Shown: piece after piece, positions 22,235 to 34,396 of the stretch | Numbering within the stretch: the first letter of the stretch is position 1 | Layout: the number at the start of each line of letters is the position of its first letter | The notes under the pieces: model-generated | Seen by the model: the letters and a program-made list of their open reading frames with translations, nothing else | Database searches by the model: none | What the model was told of the DNA's origin: nothing | Source of the DNA: Culex pipiens pallens | Lineage: Eukaryota > Arthropoda > Insecta > Diptera > Culicidae | Assembly: GCF_016801865.2 (NCBI RefSeq) | Contig: NC_068939.1 | Span: forward strand, 116,788,040 to 116,852,039 | Direction of reading: 5' to 3' | Length of the DNA stretch: 64,000 nucleotides | Position numbers and translations under genes: made by a program

Positions 22235-25200
22235 GGACTCGTTGGAAAGGTTTTTCAATTACCTAACCAACGATGGGTCGGATGTTGGATCCAGACATCG
22301 TTTACATACATTTAAGTGATATCCGGCTTCAAAAAAGTACATAAATATCACATAAGTGGTCTTAACTCGAGACAGGGTTGCCAGATATTCAAAGTTGTGG
22401 ACTCGTTTGAAAGGTCTTCTAATAACCTAATCAACGATGGGTCAGACGATGGATCCGAACATCGTTTACATACATTTAAGTGAGATCCGGTTTCAAAAAA
22501 GTACATAAATATCTCTTAAGCGGTCATAACTCAAGACAGGGTTGCCAGATCTTCAATGTTGTGGACTCGTTGGAAAGGTCTTTCAATTACCTAACCAACG
22601 ATGGGTCGGATGATGGATCCGAACATCGTTTACATACATTTAAATGAGATCCGGCTTCAAAAAAGTACATAAATTTCTCTTAGGTGGTCATAACTCGAGA
22701 CAGGGTTGCCAGATCTTCAATGTTGTGGACTCGTTGGAAAGGTCTTTCAATTACCTAACCAACGATGGGTCGGATGATGGATCCAGATATAGTTTACATA
22801 CATTTAAGTGAGATCCGGCTTAAAAAAAGTACATAAATATCACTTAAGTGGTCATAACTCGAGACAGGGTTGCCAGATCTTCAATGTTGTGGACTCGTTG
22901 GAAAGGTCTTTCAATTACCTAACCAACGACGGGTTGGAAGATGGATCCGGACATCGTTTACATACATTTAAGTGAGATCCGGCTTCATAACTCGGGTTGC
23001 CAGATCTTCAATGTTGTGGACTCGTTGGAAAGAACTTTCAATTAACTAACCAACGATGGGTTGGATGATGGATCCGAACATCGTTTACATACATTTAAGT
23101 GAGATCCGGCTTCAAAAAAGTACATAAATATCTCTTAGGTGGTCATAACTCGAGACAGGGTTGCCAGATCTTCAATGTTGTGGACTCGTTGGATAGGTCT
23201 TTCAATTACCTAACCAACGATGGGTCGGATGATGGATCCAGACATCGTTTACATACATTTAAGTGAGATCCGGCTTCAAAAAAGTACGTAAATATTACTT
23301 AAGTGGTCATAACTCGAGACAGTGTTGCCAGATCTTCAATGTTGTGGACTCGTTGGAAAGGTCTTTCAATTACCTAACCAACGATGGGTCGGATGATGGA
23401 TCCGGACATCGTTTACATACATTTAAATGAGATCCGGCTTCAAAAAAGTACATAAATATCACTTAAGTGGTCATAACTCGAGACAGGGTTGCCAGATCTT
23501 CAATGTTGTGGACTCGTTGGAAAGGTCTTTCAATTACCTAACCAACGATGGGTTGGAAGATGGATCCGGACATCGTTTACATACATTTAAGTGAGATCCG
23601 GCTTCATAACTCGGGTTGCCAGATCTTCAATGTTGTGGACTCGTTGGAAAGGACTTTCAATTACCTAACCAACGATGGGTTGGATGTTGGATCCAGACAT
23701 CGTTTACATACATTTAAGTGAGATCCGGCTTCAAAAAAGTACGTAAATATTACTTAAGTGGTCATAACTCGAGACAGTGTTGCCAGATCTTCAATGTTGT
23801 GGACTCGTTGGAAAGGTCTTTCAATTACCTAACCAACGATGGGTCGGATGATGGATCCGGACATCGTTTACATACATTTAAATGAGATCCGGCTTCAAAA
23901 AAGTACATAAATATCTCTTAAGTGGTCATAACTCGAGACAGGGTTGCCAGATCTTCAATGTTGTGGACTCGTTGGAAAGGTCTTTCAATTACCTAACCAA
24001 CGATGGGTTGGAAGATGGATCCGGACATCGTTTACATACATTTAAGTGAGATCCGGCTTCATAACTCGGGTTGCCAGATCTTCAATGTTGTGGACTCGTT
24101 GGAAAGGACTTTCAATTACCTAACCAACGATGGGTTGGATGTTGGATCCAGACATCGTGTACATACATTTAAGTGAGATCCGGCTTCATAAAAGTACATA
24201 AATATCTCTTAGGTGGTCATAACTCGAGACAGGGTTGCCAGATCTTCAATGTTGTGGACTCGTTGGATAGGTCTTTCAATTACCTAACCAACGATGGGTC
24301 GGATGATGGATCCAGACATCGTTTACATACATTTAAGTGAGATCCGGCTTCAAAAAAGTACGTAAATATCACTTAAGTGGTCATAACTCGAGACAGTGTC
24401 GCCAGATCTTCAATGTTGTGGACTCGTTGGAAAGGTCTTTCAATTACCTAACCAACGATGGGTCGGATGATGGATCCGGACATCGTTTACATACATTTAA
24501 GTGAGATCCGGCTTCAAAAAAGTACATAAATATCACTTAAGTGGTCATAACTCGAGACACGGTTGCCAGATCTTCAATGTTGTGGACTCGTTGGAAAGGT
24601 CTTTCAATTACCTAACCAACGATGGGTTGGATGATGGATCCGGACATCGTTTACATACATTTAAGTGAGATCCGGCTTCAAAAAAGTACATAAATATCTC
24701 TTAAGTGGTCATAACTCAAGACAGGTTTGCCAGATCTTCAATGTTGTGGACTCGTTGGAAAGGTCTTTCAATTAACTAACCAACGATGGGTTGGAAGATG
24801 GATCCGGACATCGTTTACATACATTTAAGTGAGATCCGGCTTCAAAAAAGTACATAAATATCTCTTAAGTGGTCATAACTCGAGACACGGTTGCCAGATC
24901 TTCAATGTTGTGGACTCGTTGGAAAGGACTTTCAATAACCTAACCAACGATAGGTTGGATGTTGGATCCAGACATCGTGTACATACATTTAAGTGAGATC
25001 CGGCTTCAAAAAAGTACATAAATATCTCTTAAGTGATCATAACTCGAGACACGGTTGCCAGATCTTCAATGTTGTGGACTCGTTGGAAAGGTCTTTCAAT
25101 TACCTAACCAACGATGGGTTGGAAGATGGATCCGGACATCGTTTACATACATTTAAGTGAGATCCGGCTTCAAAAAAGTACATAAATATCACTTAAGTGG

Positions 25201-26470
25201 TCATAACTCGAGACAGGGTTGCCAGATCTTCAATGTTGTGGACTCTTTGGAAAGGTCTTTCAATAAACTAACCAACGATGGGTCGGATGATGGATTCAGA
25301 CATCGTTTACATACATTTAAGTGAGATCCGGCTTCAAAAAAGTACATAAATATCACATAAGTGGTCATAACTCGAGACAGGGTTGCCAGATATTCAATGT
25401 TGTGGACTCGTTTGAAAGGTCTTCTAATAACCTAATCAATGATGGGTCAGACGATGGATCCGAACATCGTTTACATACATTTAAGTGAGATCCGGCTTCA
25501 AAAAAGTACATAAATATCTCTTAAGTGGTCATAACTCAAGACAGGGTTGCCAGATCTTCAATGTTGTGGACTCGTTGGAAAGGTCTTTCAATTACCTAAC
25601 CAACGATGGGTTGGAAGATGGATCCCGACATCGTTTACATACATTTAAGTGAGATCCGGCTTCAAAAAAGTACATAAATATCACTTAAGTGGTCATAACT
25701 CGAGACAGGGTTGCCAGATCTTCAATGTTGTGGACTCTTTAAAAAGGTCTTTCAATTACCTAACCAACGATGGGTTGGAAGATGGATCCGGACATCGTTT
25801 ACATACATTTAAGTGAGATCCGGCTTCAAAAAAGTACATAAATATCACTTAAGTGGTCATAACTCGAGACAGGGTTGCCAGATCTTCAATGTTGTGGACT
25901 CGTTGGAAAGGACTTTCAATTACCTAACCAACGATGGGTTGGATGTTGGATCCAGACATCGTGTACATACATTTAAGTGAGATCCGGCTTCAAAAAAGTA
26001 CATAAATATCTCTTAGGTGGTCATAACTCGAGACAGGGTTGCCACATCTTCAATGTTGTGGATTTTTTGGAAAGGTCTTTCAATTACCTAACCAACGATG
26101 GGTTGAATGATGGATCCGGACATCGTTTACATACATTTAAGTGAGATCCGGCTTCAAAAAAGTACATAAATATCACTTAAGTGGTCATAACTCGAGACAG
26201 GGTTGCCAGATCTTCAATGTTGTGGACTCTTTGGAAAGGTCTTTCAATTAACTAACCAACGATGGGTTGGAAGATGGATCCGGACATCGTTTACATACAT
26301 TTAAGTGAGATCCGGCTTCAAAAAAGTACATAAATATCACTTAAGTTTTCATAACTCGAGACAGGGTTGCCAGATCTTCAATGTTGTGGACTCGTTGGAA
26401 AGGACTTTCAATTACCTAACCAACGATGGGTCGGATGATGGATCCGGACATCGTTTACATGCATTAAAAT
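22235..26470. repeat. 164-base satellite array, 27 anchors
   Basis: The anchor GGACTC (a few variants) recurs from 22235 to 26388 in 26 intervals: 23 of exactly 164 bases and three of 127 bases (22891-23018, 23510-23637, 23965-24092). The short units lack the same 37-base block (around GTACATAAATATC). Each unit contains CATCGTTTACATACATTTAA and GGTTGCCAGATCTTC. Units at 22235-22563 share private variants with those at 25240-25568, a 3005-base offset. No open frame runs through it. Confidence 0.95.
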
Positions 26471-26640
26471 GAGATCCGGATATATGTGAAAACACATTTT
26501 TATACATAACTTTTGAACTAGTTATCGAAACTTCAAACAATTCAATAGCGATGTATGGGACCCTAAACCAAGTCGATTGCAACTGGTTTGATCAAAATCG
26601 GTTCAGCCAGTGCTGAGAAAACTCAGTGAGAATTTTAGTC

Positions 26641-26709
26641 ACATACATACATACACACACATACACACACACATACACACACACATACACACACACATAC
26701 ACACACACA
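26641..26709. repeat. CA/CATACA microsatellite
   Basis: Interrupted ACACACAT units inside the right-hand shell of the satellite-bearing element. From 26830 to 27123 only AT-rich sequence is seen. Confidence 0.9.
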
Positions 26710-27123
26710 GACATTTGTTCAGTTTTCGATTCTGAGTCGATATGTATACATGAAGGTGGGTCTTTGAGCTTTTAATAAAAAGTTCATTTTTAGAGCAGGA
26801 TTATAGCCTTACCTCAGTGAGGAAGGCAAAAATTCAATGTTCTTTTTTTAACTAATAAAATAACAATATTCTAAAAAGTTGTAAAGCAAGAAAACCTAAA
26901 AAAACTCATTTGCTTCATTCCATAAGAAATGCTGTTACTTCAATTAAAATCCATTGGAAAAAATATGAGAGATGGGAAAATCTTTTTGGATGTAAGGAAC
27001 ACTTCGCTGGAGGTCATTTCTAGACTTTTTTTTATTAGGTCATGTAAACTTATGAAACACAACTTAAAAAAACTCTATATTTTTTTTTAAAAGGACAGTT
27101 TTTCAAATGGAAAAAAATCGAGT

Positions 27124-27474
27124 TGAGCAACTCTCTACGAAATTGGCAGATTTCGACCATTTTAATTTTTTGTATATTTTTATTTGACTCAAACTTTGTG
27201 GGGGCCTTCCCTTTGACCAAATAAGCAATTTTGCGTCATTGGTTTACCCATACAAGTCTCCATACAATTTTGGCTGCTGTCCATACAAAAATGGTATGTA
27301 AATCTTTAAACAGCTGTAAATTTTGAGTGAATTTTCTGATCAATTTGGTGTCTTCGGCAAAGTTGTAGGTATTGTTGAAGATTTTTGAGGAAAAAAATAG
27401 TCAAATAAAAATATACAAAAAATAAAAATGGTCGAAATCGGCCGATTTCGTAGAGAGTTGCTCATATAGACAAA
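27124..27474. mobile_element. Foldback family Y, internally deleted copy
   Basis: TGAGCAACTCTCTACGAAAT at the left is mirrored at the right end (27474). The arms pair over about 90 bases and enclose CCATACAATTTTGGCTGCTG and CTTCGGCAAAGTTG. At 351 bases it is far shorter than the 1.5-kb Y copies, so most of the interior is gone. Further Y-like fragments continue to about 27600. Confidence 0.75.
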
Positions 27475-27749
27475 CTAATGATGCAAATGGCTTCTTCGGA
27501 CATACCGAAGGTGCCATAAAAGTTTCAGACGAATTAAAATATACAAAAATAATCGAATGATCGAAATCTCAGAGATTTACTCACTATCAAAAAATCATGG
27601 TAATTTTTTGTCTAAAAATGTGTAAATTTACCACTTTTTTGTTGTAATGCTTTTTTATCAGTCTGAATTGCATCATAAAAGAGGTAATATTGAACCTTTC
27701 AATTTTCCACCTTATTTATTTTTTTATTTTTTTATTATTCATTTATGTA

Positions 27750-27989
27750 ATGGGACTACACCCTTTTTAAGCCTATTTCTATTATCGGCCAATCAGCACT
27801 TTGATCATGAATTACAGCTTTCATATAGAGTTTTTAACTGTTCCAAAGTAATAAATAGCTCAAATAAAAGTGAGCAAGCAACTGTCCATTGTTGATACAT
27901 CTGAAAATGTTGATTTAATAGCGGAAATTGGCAAAAGTGATGAGAATTGGTTGAATAGCTTAGAGTGATTAAAATGGGTATATTTCCCC
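27750..27989 (-). mobile_element. 240-base MITE, family V, copy 1
   Basis: Read on minus it begins GGGGAAATATACCCATTTTA and ends with GGGTGTAGTCCCAT. TA flanks both sides (27748-27749, 27990-27991). It has the same length as the copy at 45532-45771. The TA duplication suggests a Tc1/mariner-type source. Confidence 0.8.
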
Positions 27990-28171
27990 TACTGAGTACC
28001 TAACCCTGAGATAAACTGTGATCGACTTATCAATTATTATAAATTTTATTGATGAAACTTATTTCAATCTTATAATAAGAGCATCGTTGTTGGTTAAACC
28101 TATGAAAATAAGAAATTTTAATTTTTAGTAACTTTTTTGCTCAACGTTATTTTAAACATTTTCTATATTTT

Positions 28172-28858
28172 AATCTAATCTAATCTAATCTAATCAGACC
28201 CTAGCGCAGCCAATCTTTCGAAGGGATCCTGGAGAGTGCCTTAGGTTAGATGACGCCTAGCACTCTTCTTGTCATTTATTAACATTTGCAGTGCGCCATT
28301 GCATTAGAATGCATTGAAACATCACAAGCGTTAAAGCGGCCAGGCCTACTGCGTAAAGCCGTATCGCAGAGATGACTCGTAATTGGGTTGAGTTTGAGCA
28401 CTGAGTGTTCGAACAACAACACAATTCTGGATCGACAGGGGAGGAAGAAGCGTGGGGACACACCACCATACGCTCCGAGATTTGGTTGTATTCGTTGGGA
28501 GCACCATGCTAAGAAGGTTTGGTACTCCAGGACCCTCTGGGATGGGACATTGTATTTCCACGAATGCCCTGGACACTATTTTGCCGTGGTTATAGCGCCA
28601 CAACTCGCTCTCTGTAATAGTATTCCTAATTCCAGTCTACGCTCACCAAGTCGTCATGGCCTAGTGGTTAGCATTTTTGCTTACCAATCCAAAGGACGGA
28701 GGATCGAACCCCGCCTCGAGCGACTTTGATTTTTCGTTCACATTCATCATTTCAAATTAATGTGTTCTTAGCTTTCTCGTTGGGAGCAGATGGGCATCGA
28801 ACCCAGAACCATTCGCTTATAAAGCGAACACCGTAACCAGTCAGCCACGGCCGCTCCC
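28172..28858 (-). mobile_element. Dual-tRNA SINE, (GATTA)n-tailed, minus strand
   Basis: A perfect 24-base direct repeat flanks it (28148-28171 and 28859-28882; begins TATTTTAAAC), so the mobile unit is exact. On minus, the head at 28857-28783 is tRNA-like (acceptor GGAGCGG; loop TTTATAA; B-box GGTTCGATGCC). A 56-base linker follows. Then comes a 79-base module in the opposite orientation (28648-28726, A-box TGGCCTAGTGG, loop TTACCAA). A body of about 450 bases ends in (GATTA)n at 28172-28192. The body matches the 15146-15755 copy near its tail. Non-coding; the 113-codon plus frame across it is spurious. Confidence 0.88.
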
Positions 28859-29182
28859 TATTTTAAACATTTTCTATATTTTTATTTTTAATTTTATTTA
28901 AGTTTTTTTTAATTCAAAATATTTCTTGAAGCGTTGTTTTAATATGTTCCATTGATTATTTTTTGATCCTTTAAATAAAGTTCTAGATTCAAAATGATTG
29001 AAACTTAGGCCGTTGCGAACATTTTTCATAGTTTATGTCACGCCCCTTCAAAATTGGTCCGAAAAATCGAGTGCAAAATCATACAAAATACTTAAAAATT
29101 ACGAAATTTTGAGTGCAATCAGCTGAAAACATTTCCAAATGAATTCTGCTGTGTTTTTTAAACATTTTTAACATGTTAAAGT

Positions 29183-29409
29183 TCGGGCCTCGTGACGCGG
29201 TGGTCAGCGGCTTCGGCTGCCGATCCCTAAGATGCTATGGGGCGTGGGTTCGATTTCCGCCTTATCCTCCTGGCCTTTTATCGGATGGGGAAGTAAAATG
29301 TCGGTCCATTTGCGTAATTGAGGTTTTGGGTGACTCACCACACATAACCTTCGGACGCCTAGAAATGAGCAGAAACTTGCTACAGAGACCACAAAAAGAC
29401 CCGGGGGTC
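29183..29409 (+). mobile_element. tRNA-derived SINE, copy 2
   Basis: Homologous to 850-1082 along its whole length, starting with the CCTCGTGACGCGGTGG head and ending CCCGGGGGTC. GTTAAAGT flanks both ends (29175-29182, 29410-29417), a likely 8-base target duplication. Its B-box is GGTTCGATTTC. From 28883 to 29174 I see only AT-rich sequence. Confidence 0.8.
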
Positions 29410-29417
29410 GTTAAAGT

Positions 29418-31470
29418 GGATTGCATTTTTTTTTAAGTTTGTTAAAAAATATTTTTTGCAATTCCGTCGTGAAACTACTCACTTTTCCTGTCATTATTGA
29501 ACGACGAAATAGCCTACTTTTCTGTACCAAAAATAACAGAATCGAATAGCAACACTTTTCAAAATAAATACTGAAAAGTTCTACTTTTCAGCACTCAAGT
29601 GGGTGCTGAAAAGTTGAACTTTTCAGCACTTGTTTCGAAAAGTAACCCTTTTCAAACAAAAATTATTTCAACGATTTATTGACAAAATACATGAAAATTT
29701 GACTTAAAATTTCACTCAGAGTGTGTTTTTTTGGAATTGCAAAAAATGTTGTATGGAACTCGTTGCAAAACTTGATTTTTTCAGCACTCTTCGTATTTAT
29801 CCAACTCGGTGAACCTCGTTTGATAAATGTACGACTCGTGCTGAAAAAATCCTCTTTTTGCAACTTGTTGCATAAACTACTATTATGAAATTCTGTTGTA
29901 AAGTACTGCAATAAGATTTTTTTGTGGCCAAAGGGGCACTTTACACACTTTTTGAGCGAATAATTTGATTAGATTTGAAAGCAACCTGTTTTGAACTTAA
30001 AATTAAAATGTACAATATTATTTATCGTATGTTTAAAAGCTGCAGTAAAACACCTTAATATGGCAGAATTGCAAACGTAATGTCCATCAATATGGAAATC
30101 ACTTTCCTGCACTGTTTCGTATCGCAAAAAAGCAATCTATTCAATTTCAAAGTGCAATCAGCAAGAGTTCAATGCAAAAAACACCATTTGATTGCGCAAT
30201 AAAGTCACCCATCGGTGCCCGTCCCAGGCAGGCAGGCAGGTCCTGTTACAAGCTGCACAAAGCGCTCGAATCGAGTCTGCTCTGCAGCTAGAACGCGGAC
30301 GCAAGGGTTTGTCGGCTGTTCTGCACAGCCAACGGCAAACCACAGTATGCAAAAATAAAACTGTATAAAATTTGCATTCCCCCGGGAGCGCTGCAGCATC
30401 CACCGCAAACACCACCACCACCATCATCAGCAACAACACTACAAAGTGCATGTGAGTGAAGGGACACTGGCAAAACGCATATTTGCATCAATTTTGCCCT
30501 AAACTAGCCCTTTAGCTGCACTCATTTCACCCGGTGCTGCTCGAAAGGGGGAGAAGGGAGAGGTTGGGTAAGGTTACACCAACCCAACATACACACACAC
30601 ACATCAGCACAAAGTCTGTAGGAAATTTGCTGTTTATTCTTTGGTTTCATGTAAAATTATTCAGCTATTTATTCGAAGGATACCACCGATGATGCAATGA
30701 AAGACTCATCTTGACACAGGACCTACCCCATGCTTGAAAGCAGAAGCGTCACCGTCGTGCAATGTTGTTAGAAAAGAAATAAGTTTTGAAAGTTGAATTT
30801 CACATTACAGTCCTTTTGAAACAAAATTTTATAATCATCACCATTGTAGGCTGAAAATCATTGGAAAATCAAAAATGAAAGGGGTCGGTAAATTTACTCT
30901 AACTTTGTGTCACCGCTTCACTAGTCAACAGATGGCACACCACTGACTTGACATAACCTCGGTGTTGGGAAAAGTTTAGCCACGTTTCGTGTCAGAAGGA
31001 CCCTTCTCGGCCATATTGAAATATACATCACCCAGTCCAGACATGACACACACACACAACTATACGGCAAAAGAATGTTAACTACGTCAATATTTTATGA
31101 TAATTTCTCCCCCTACCCCACTTCTTTTTGCATTGGTTTCCCTGTACACTGTATTCAATGAGGAAAAACTTTGAGATCCAAAAGCGAGACAAAGAGTACA
31201 CATGAAAAGTGGGAATAGGAAAAAAAGAAAGTGGGGGAAGCGGTGCACTGATCTTTGAGAAGAACAAAGCGATGTTTTGCATAATAGAAAGAAAAGAAGT
31301 GTTCCTGTGTGTGGTTGTGTCAAAAGACAAGTGCCGCTGCATTGGCATTTCCTGGTTGAGAGCTGGCTGGTCTTACTGAGGATAGAACGGATTTCCTTTT
31401 TCGTTAAATAAAATGTGCAGCTTTATTTTTTTTATTAATGGATGAAAATGGGAATCATTTGCTTCAAGTT
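29418..31470. other. AT-rich then single-copy-looking sequence
   Basis: At 29569-29632 the words CTGAAAAGTT and AACTTTTCAG alternate in a small palindromic cluster. From 30110 to 31460 the sequence is more balanced, with a GGCAGGCAGGCAGG run (30229) and CAC/CAT repeats (30410-30430). Overlapping open frames on minus (30158-30491) are low-complexity and unrecognised. No gene is supported. Confidence 0.35.
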
Positions 31471-31472
31471 AT

Positions 31473-31700
31473 CAAATGGGTAATTCAATACCAATTCAAA
31501 CGAAATCAGGAAAAGTTGGCCCGACCCCTCTTCGAATTGTGTGTAACTTTGTCCTTAGGGGTAACCTTTGTCCCTGATCACGAATCCGAGGTTCGTTTTG
31601 TGATATCTTGTAGCGGAGGGGCGGTACGACCCCTTCCATTTTTGAACTTGCGAAAAAGACATGTTTTTAATTTTTTTGCACCCTTAAATGGTGATAAGAA
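31473..31700. mobile_element. Foldback X, terminal fragment
   Basis: Starts GGGTAATTCAATACCAATTC and follows the X arm through CCCGACCCCTCTTCG and GGCGGTACGACCCCTTCC, then diverges. Only one arm end is present. It is preceded by AAAT, the same four bases that flank the 55627 copy. Confidence 0.7.
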
Positions 31701-31915
31701 TGTCCTTGCAATACTGCAAGTTTTGCAGGGCGCAAAGAGTGGTTAGTGTCCAGCCCATTTGGATCCGTCAAACATTGGGCAAATTGTTTCCCTTGGCAAT
31801 CTGTAATCACCACGTGTGATTTGCCATGTGCGCGCCAGTTGTTTTCAGGTAGGCTATGATTGAGGAAAAAGGCGTCCTGCTGTTGCGTACTGGAATATTT
31901 TCAAAGTCATCAGAG

Positions 31916-33192
31916 TATACACACTAAAAAAATATGAATATTCCATGTAACGGAAATTCTATTCCAACAGAAAAATAAAGAATGTAAATGATTATATGAT
32001 CTAATATTATGTTTGTTTTGATGTAAAGTCACTATTCTGCCTTTCAAACCTCATACATCAAGCATCGTGTAAACATGAGTTTAATTAGACTTGATTTTAC
32101 ATCTTATTCGATGCACATAACTGGAGCGTGTTCTGAGATATAATTTTACATCGAAACAAACCCAATTTTAAGTTCATTTAGGTACGTTCTTATGACAGTG
32201 CAAAAGATGTGACAGCCATCTTGAAAACAAAACTGCAAACTGCAAATGTTGTGTTGGCATTTTATCGAGGTTTTTGTCGGAAATTAATTGCATAAATCGT
32301 CCTAACGATTAACAACAGAGCGGATTGAGGTGAGTTTAGTAAACCTTCAGGTGTAATTAGTGATGAAATTGAATAAGTGCAACTGAAAAGAGTAACTTTG
32401 TTTACATATTTTTCTAGCTGTACGTGATGGATCTTCCGGAAGCAAAACAAGCAAACGCCGGTCGCTGGTGCTACGAAACCAGTCTGGGGAATCTCCCTTC
32501 CCTTAGAGGCAAACTATTGGCCAACAAATCTCGCCGTTCGAAGCGGAATGGCTGGTTTGGGACAAGTCGGAACGAAGCAGCTTGAGCAGCCGGAACGGAA
32601 CGAAGCAGCTTGAGCAGCCGGCCGGAACCAGGCAAACCAAGCGGACAACAATGTCAACGTTTGTTTGGTTGCAGCCGCTGGGGAACTTCGGTCAAATCAT
32701 CTGTAGTCGGTTACTGTAAGTCAAGTGATGTCAGCGAATGGTTCGTATTCAGCCGCGGATCCGGATTGAGGTGAAAACATCCGCCCGGGTTCATTTCAAG
32801 AGCTGTAATGTGTGCAAAGTGGGTTTTTTTAATTAAAAGATTGTTTTGGGAAATCATCAGTGAAGGAGTGCTATTTTTGAGAGTGTTGCTTAACAATATG
32901 AAAATTATTTGATGTTTTAGCCAGTGAAAATAAATTGATTGAAACATGAAACGATTACTTTTTTTATTCCTAACCTAGAAATCACATTCTCACCTGCAGC
33001 AATCCACTGAAATTACATCAATTTGAAAATTACATCAATGTATTTTCAGCTCAAGTAAAATTCAATGCCGGTACAATCTGCTAAAATGGATCATGTAATT
33101 TTCAAATCTGATGTAATTTTGGGTTACATTTGACGCTCCAGTTATGTGCATCGAAATGACAGAAAATTACACGAATATTTTTAAGTGTGTAG
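31916..33192. mobile_element. TIR-type element, TACACACT ends
   Basis: ACACACTAAAAAAATATGAA at the left is imperfectly mirrored by GAATATTTTTAAGTGTGTA at the right, with TA at both borders. Inner inverted words (AACTGGAGCGTG near 32110; CGCTCCAGTTATGTGCATCG near 33135) support one foldback. The centre (32440-32700) is GC-richer and contains a direct duplication of a GAACGAAGCAGCTTGAGCAG unit (32569 and 32600). A 52-codon frame there is not convincing. Confidence 0.55.
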
Positions 33193-33239
33193 CAGTGGTT
33201 CGCAAAAGAGTGAAAATCATCAAGTTCCCCGCTCCGGTG

Positions 33240-34230
33240 GTATCTTAACTTTTGAAAAAGTCATATGAAAACTTAAAATAGCGTTTCGACCGTGTCTGGA
33301 CCAAAGAGCCTATGTCTGAAAAAAAGATTTATCGGATTTCTTGGAAAACTTCACATATTGATCCATGCACTGTAACTTGGATTTGGCCCGCACTTTCCTT
33401 TCGCACTTTTGACAACAAAATTTCCTAAAACTAGGCAACCAGCAGTTGTTTATTTACATTTCCACTCGCAGTTTCCACCAAACTGGACATTCGCACTTAA
33501 AAATTGCGATTGACAGGTGAGCAATAGAGATCCTAAATAGGGAGACTGGACGAAGTGAATTTGACGTACCCAAACAGACGCGAGTTTGACGTATCCAAAC
33601 GAGCATTTGCCTTTACGCCTAGCAAAACTTATCAGTGTTGCCAAGCTCAAAACATACGTTGCCAGATCGATTTAGCAAGCTTAGACCAGTCTCCCTATTT
33701 AGGGTCTCCAGTGAGCAACATCTAACATTAAAAAAAAAAACGGGCGATGTCAAACCGTACATTTCCGAGATATGATTTTTTTTAAAATAAAAACTGAGTT
33801 TTTCGACGCGCCACGCGCAAAAACAAGAAAATGATAAAATCGCAAAAACCTACTTTTTTCACAAAACTGTGATAACTTCAAAATTTCATCGATGACCTAA
33901 ACATGTTTGGGTACCAAAGGTTGCGCCTTTTGATCACGAAAATTGCAGTTTTAGTGAACAAAGTAGATTTTTTTTTGCGATTTCGGCATTTTCATGTTTT
34001 TGCGTGTTACGCGTCGAAAAACTCAGTTTTTATTTTGAAAAAAACAAAATGTTTCATAAACGTACGGTTCGACATCGCCATTTTTATGATATATTATGTG
34101 AAATTTTTGAGGAATTCGATAAAAATAATTTCAGAAGTAGGCTCTTTGGTCCAGACACGCTCAAAACGTCATTTTAAATTTTTTTTTAATGACTTTTTCA
34201 TATGTAAAGCAAGATTTTTGAAACTTCTTA
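33240..34230. mobile_element. Foldback element with inserted hAT-like MITE
   Basis: Left-arm words AAAAAGTCATATGAAAA and GTGTCTGGACCAAAGAGCCT (33260-33312) are mirrored near 34140-34205. The inner arms share GCGATGTC and AAAAACTGAGTTTTTCGACGCG. The left arm is interrupted from about 33361 to 33726 by sequence that contains the MITE at 33525-33710. Confidence 0.65.
33525..33710. mobile_element. 186-base hAT-like MITE with 8-base duplication
   Basis: Inverted ends of about 25 bases share the core CCTAAATAGGGAGACTGG and start TAGAGA/TGGAGA. GTGAGCAA is duplicated at 33517-33524 and 33711-33718. An eight-base duplication with TAG-type ends is the hAT signature. Non-coding, about 130 bases between the ends. 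Confidence 0.85.
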
Positions 34231-34396
34231 CTATTTTTTCATACAGCCTAAACTAATCACCTTTCTTTTGCGTCTAAGACAACTAAAATCGGATGAAATG
34301 ACGAATGATTTTTTGAAAAAGGTGGTTTGTTGCGAAAATTTACGAAAATTGCCATTTTCCGAATCAATTTTCCGGATGATGGTGAAGTTGAAGTCA

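Larger units (their letters stand above)
22149..26829. mobile_element. Transposon-like shell enclosing a satellite array
   Basis: TGCCTTCCTCACT at 22149-22161 is mirrored by AGTGAGGAAGGCA at 26817-26829. The right-hand shell (26480-26820) carries non-satellite sequence with CAGCCAGTGCTGAGAAAACT, a CA/CATACA microsatellite and AGTCGATATGTATACATGAA. Everything between is the 164-base array. The short inverted ends suggest a non-autonomous DNA element whose interior expanded in tandem. No transposase is visible. Confidence 0.55.

Noticed and set aside
22235..26470. CRISPR-like array
   Set aside because: There is no alternation of short repeats with unique spacers. Whole 164-base units are near-identical, and the DNA is eukaryotic.
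28388..28729. 113-codon plus-strand frame
   Set aside because: It runs antisense through the SINE body and its tRNA-like module, so it is not a protein gene.
30158..30491. Cysteine-rich minus-strand frames resembling a small secreted protein
   Set aside because: Three overlapping frames are equally open, a GGCAGG repeat contributes, and I see no consistent signal peptide or splice support.
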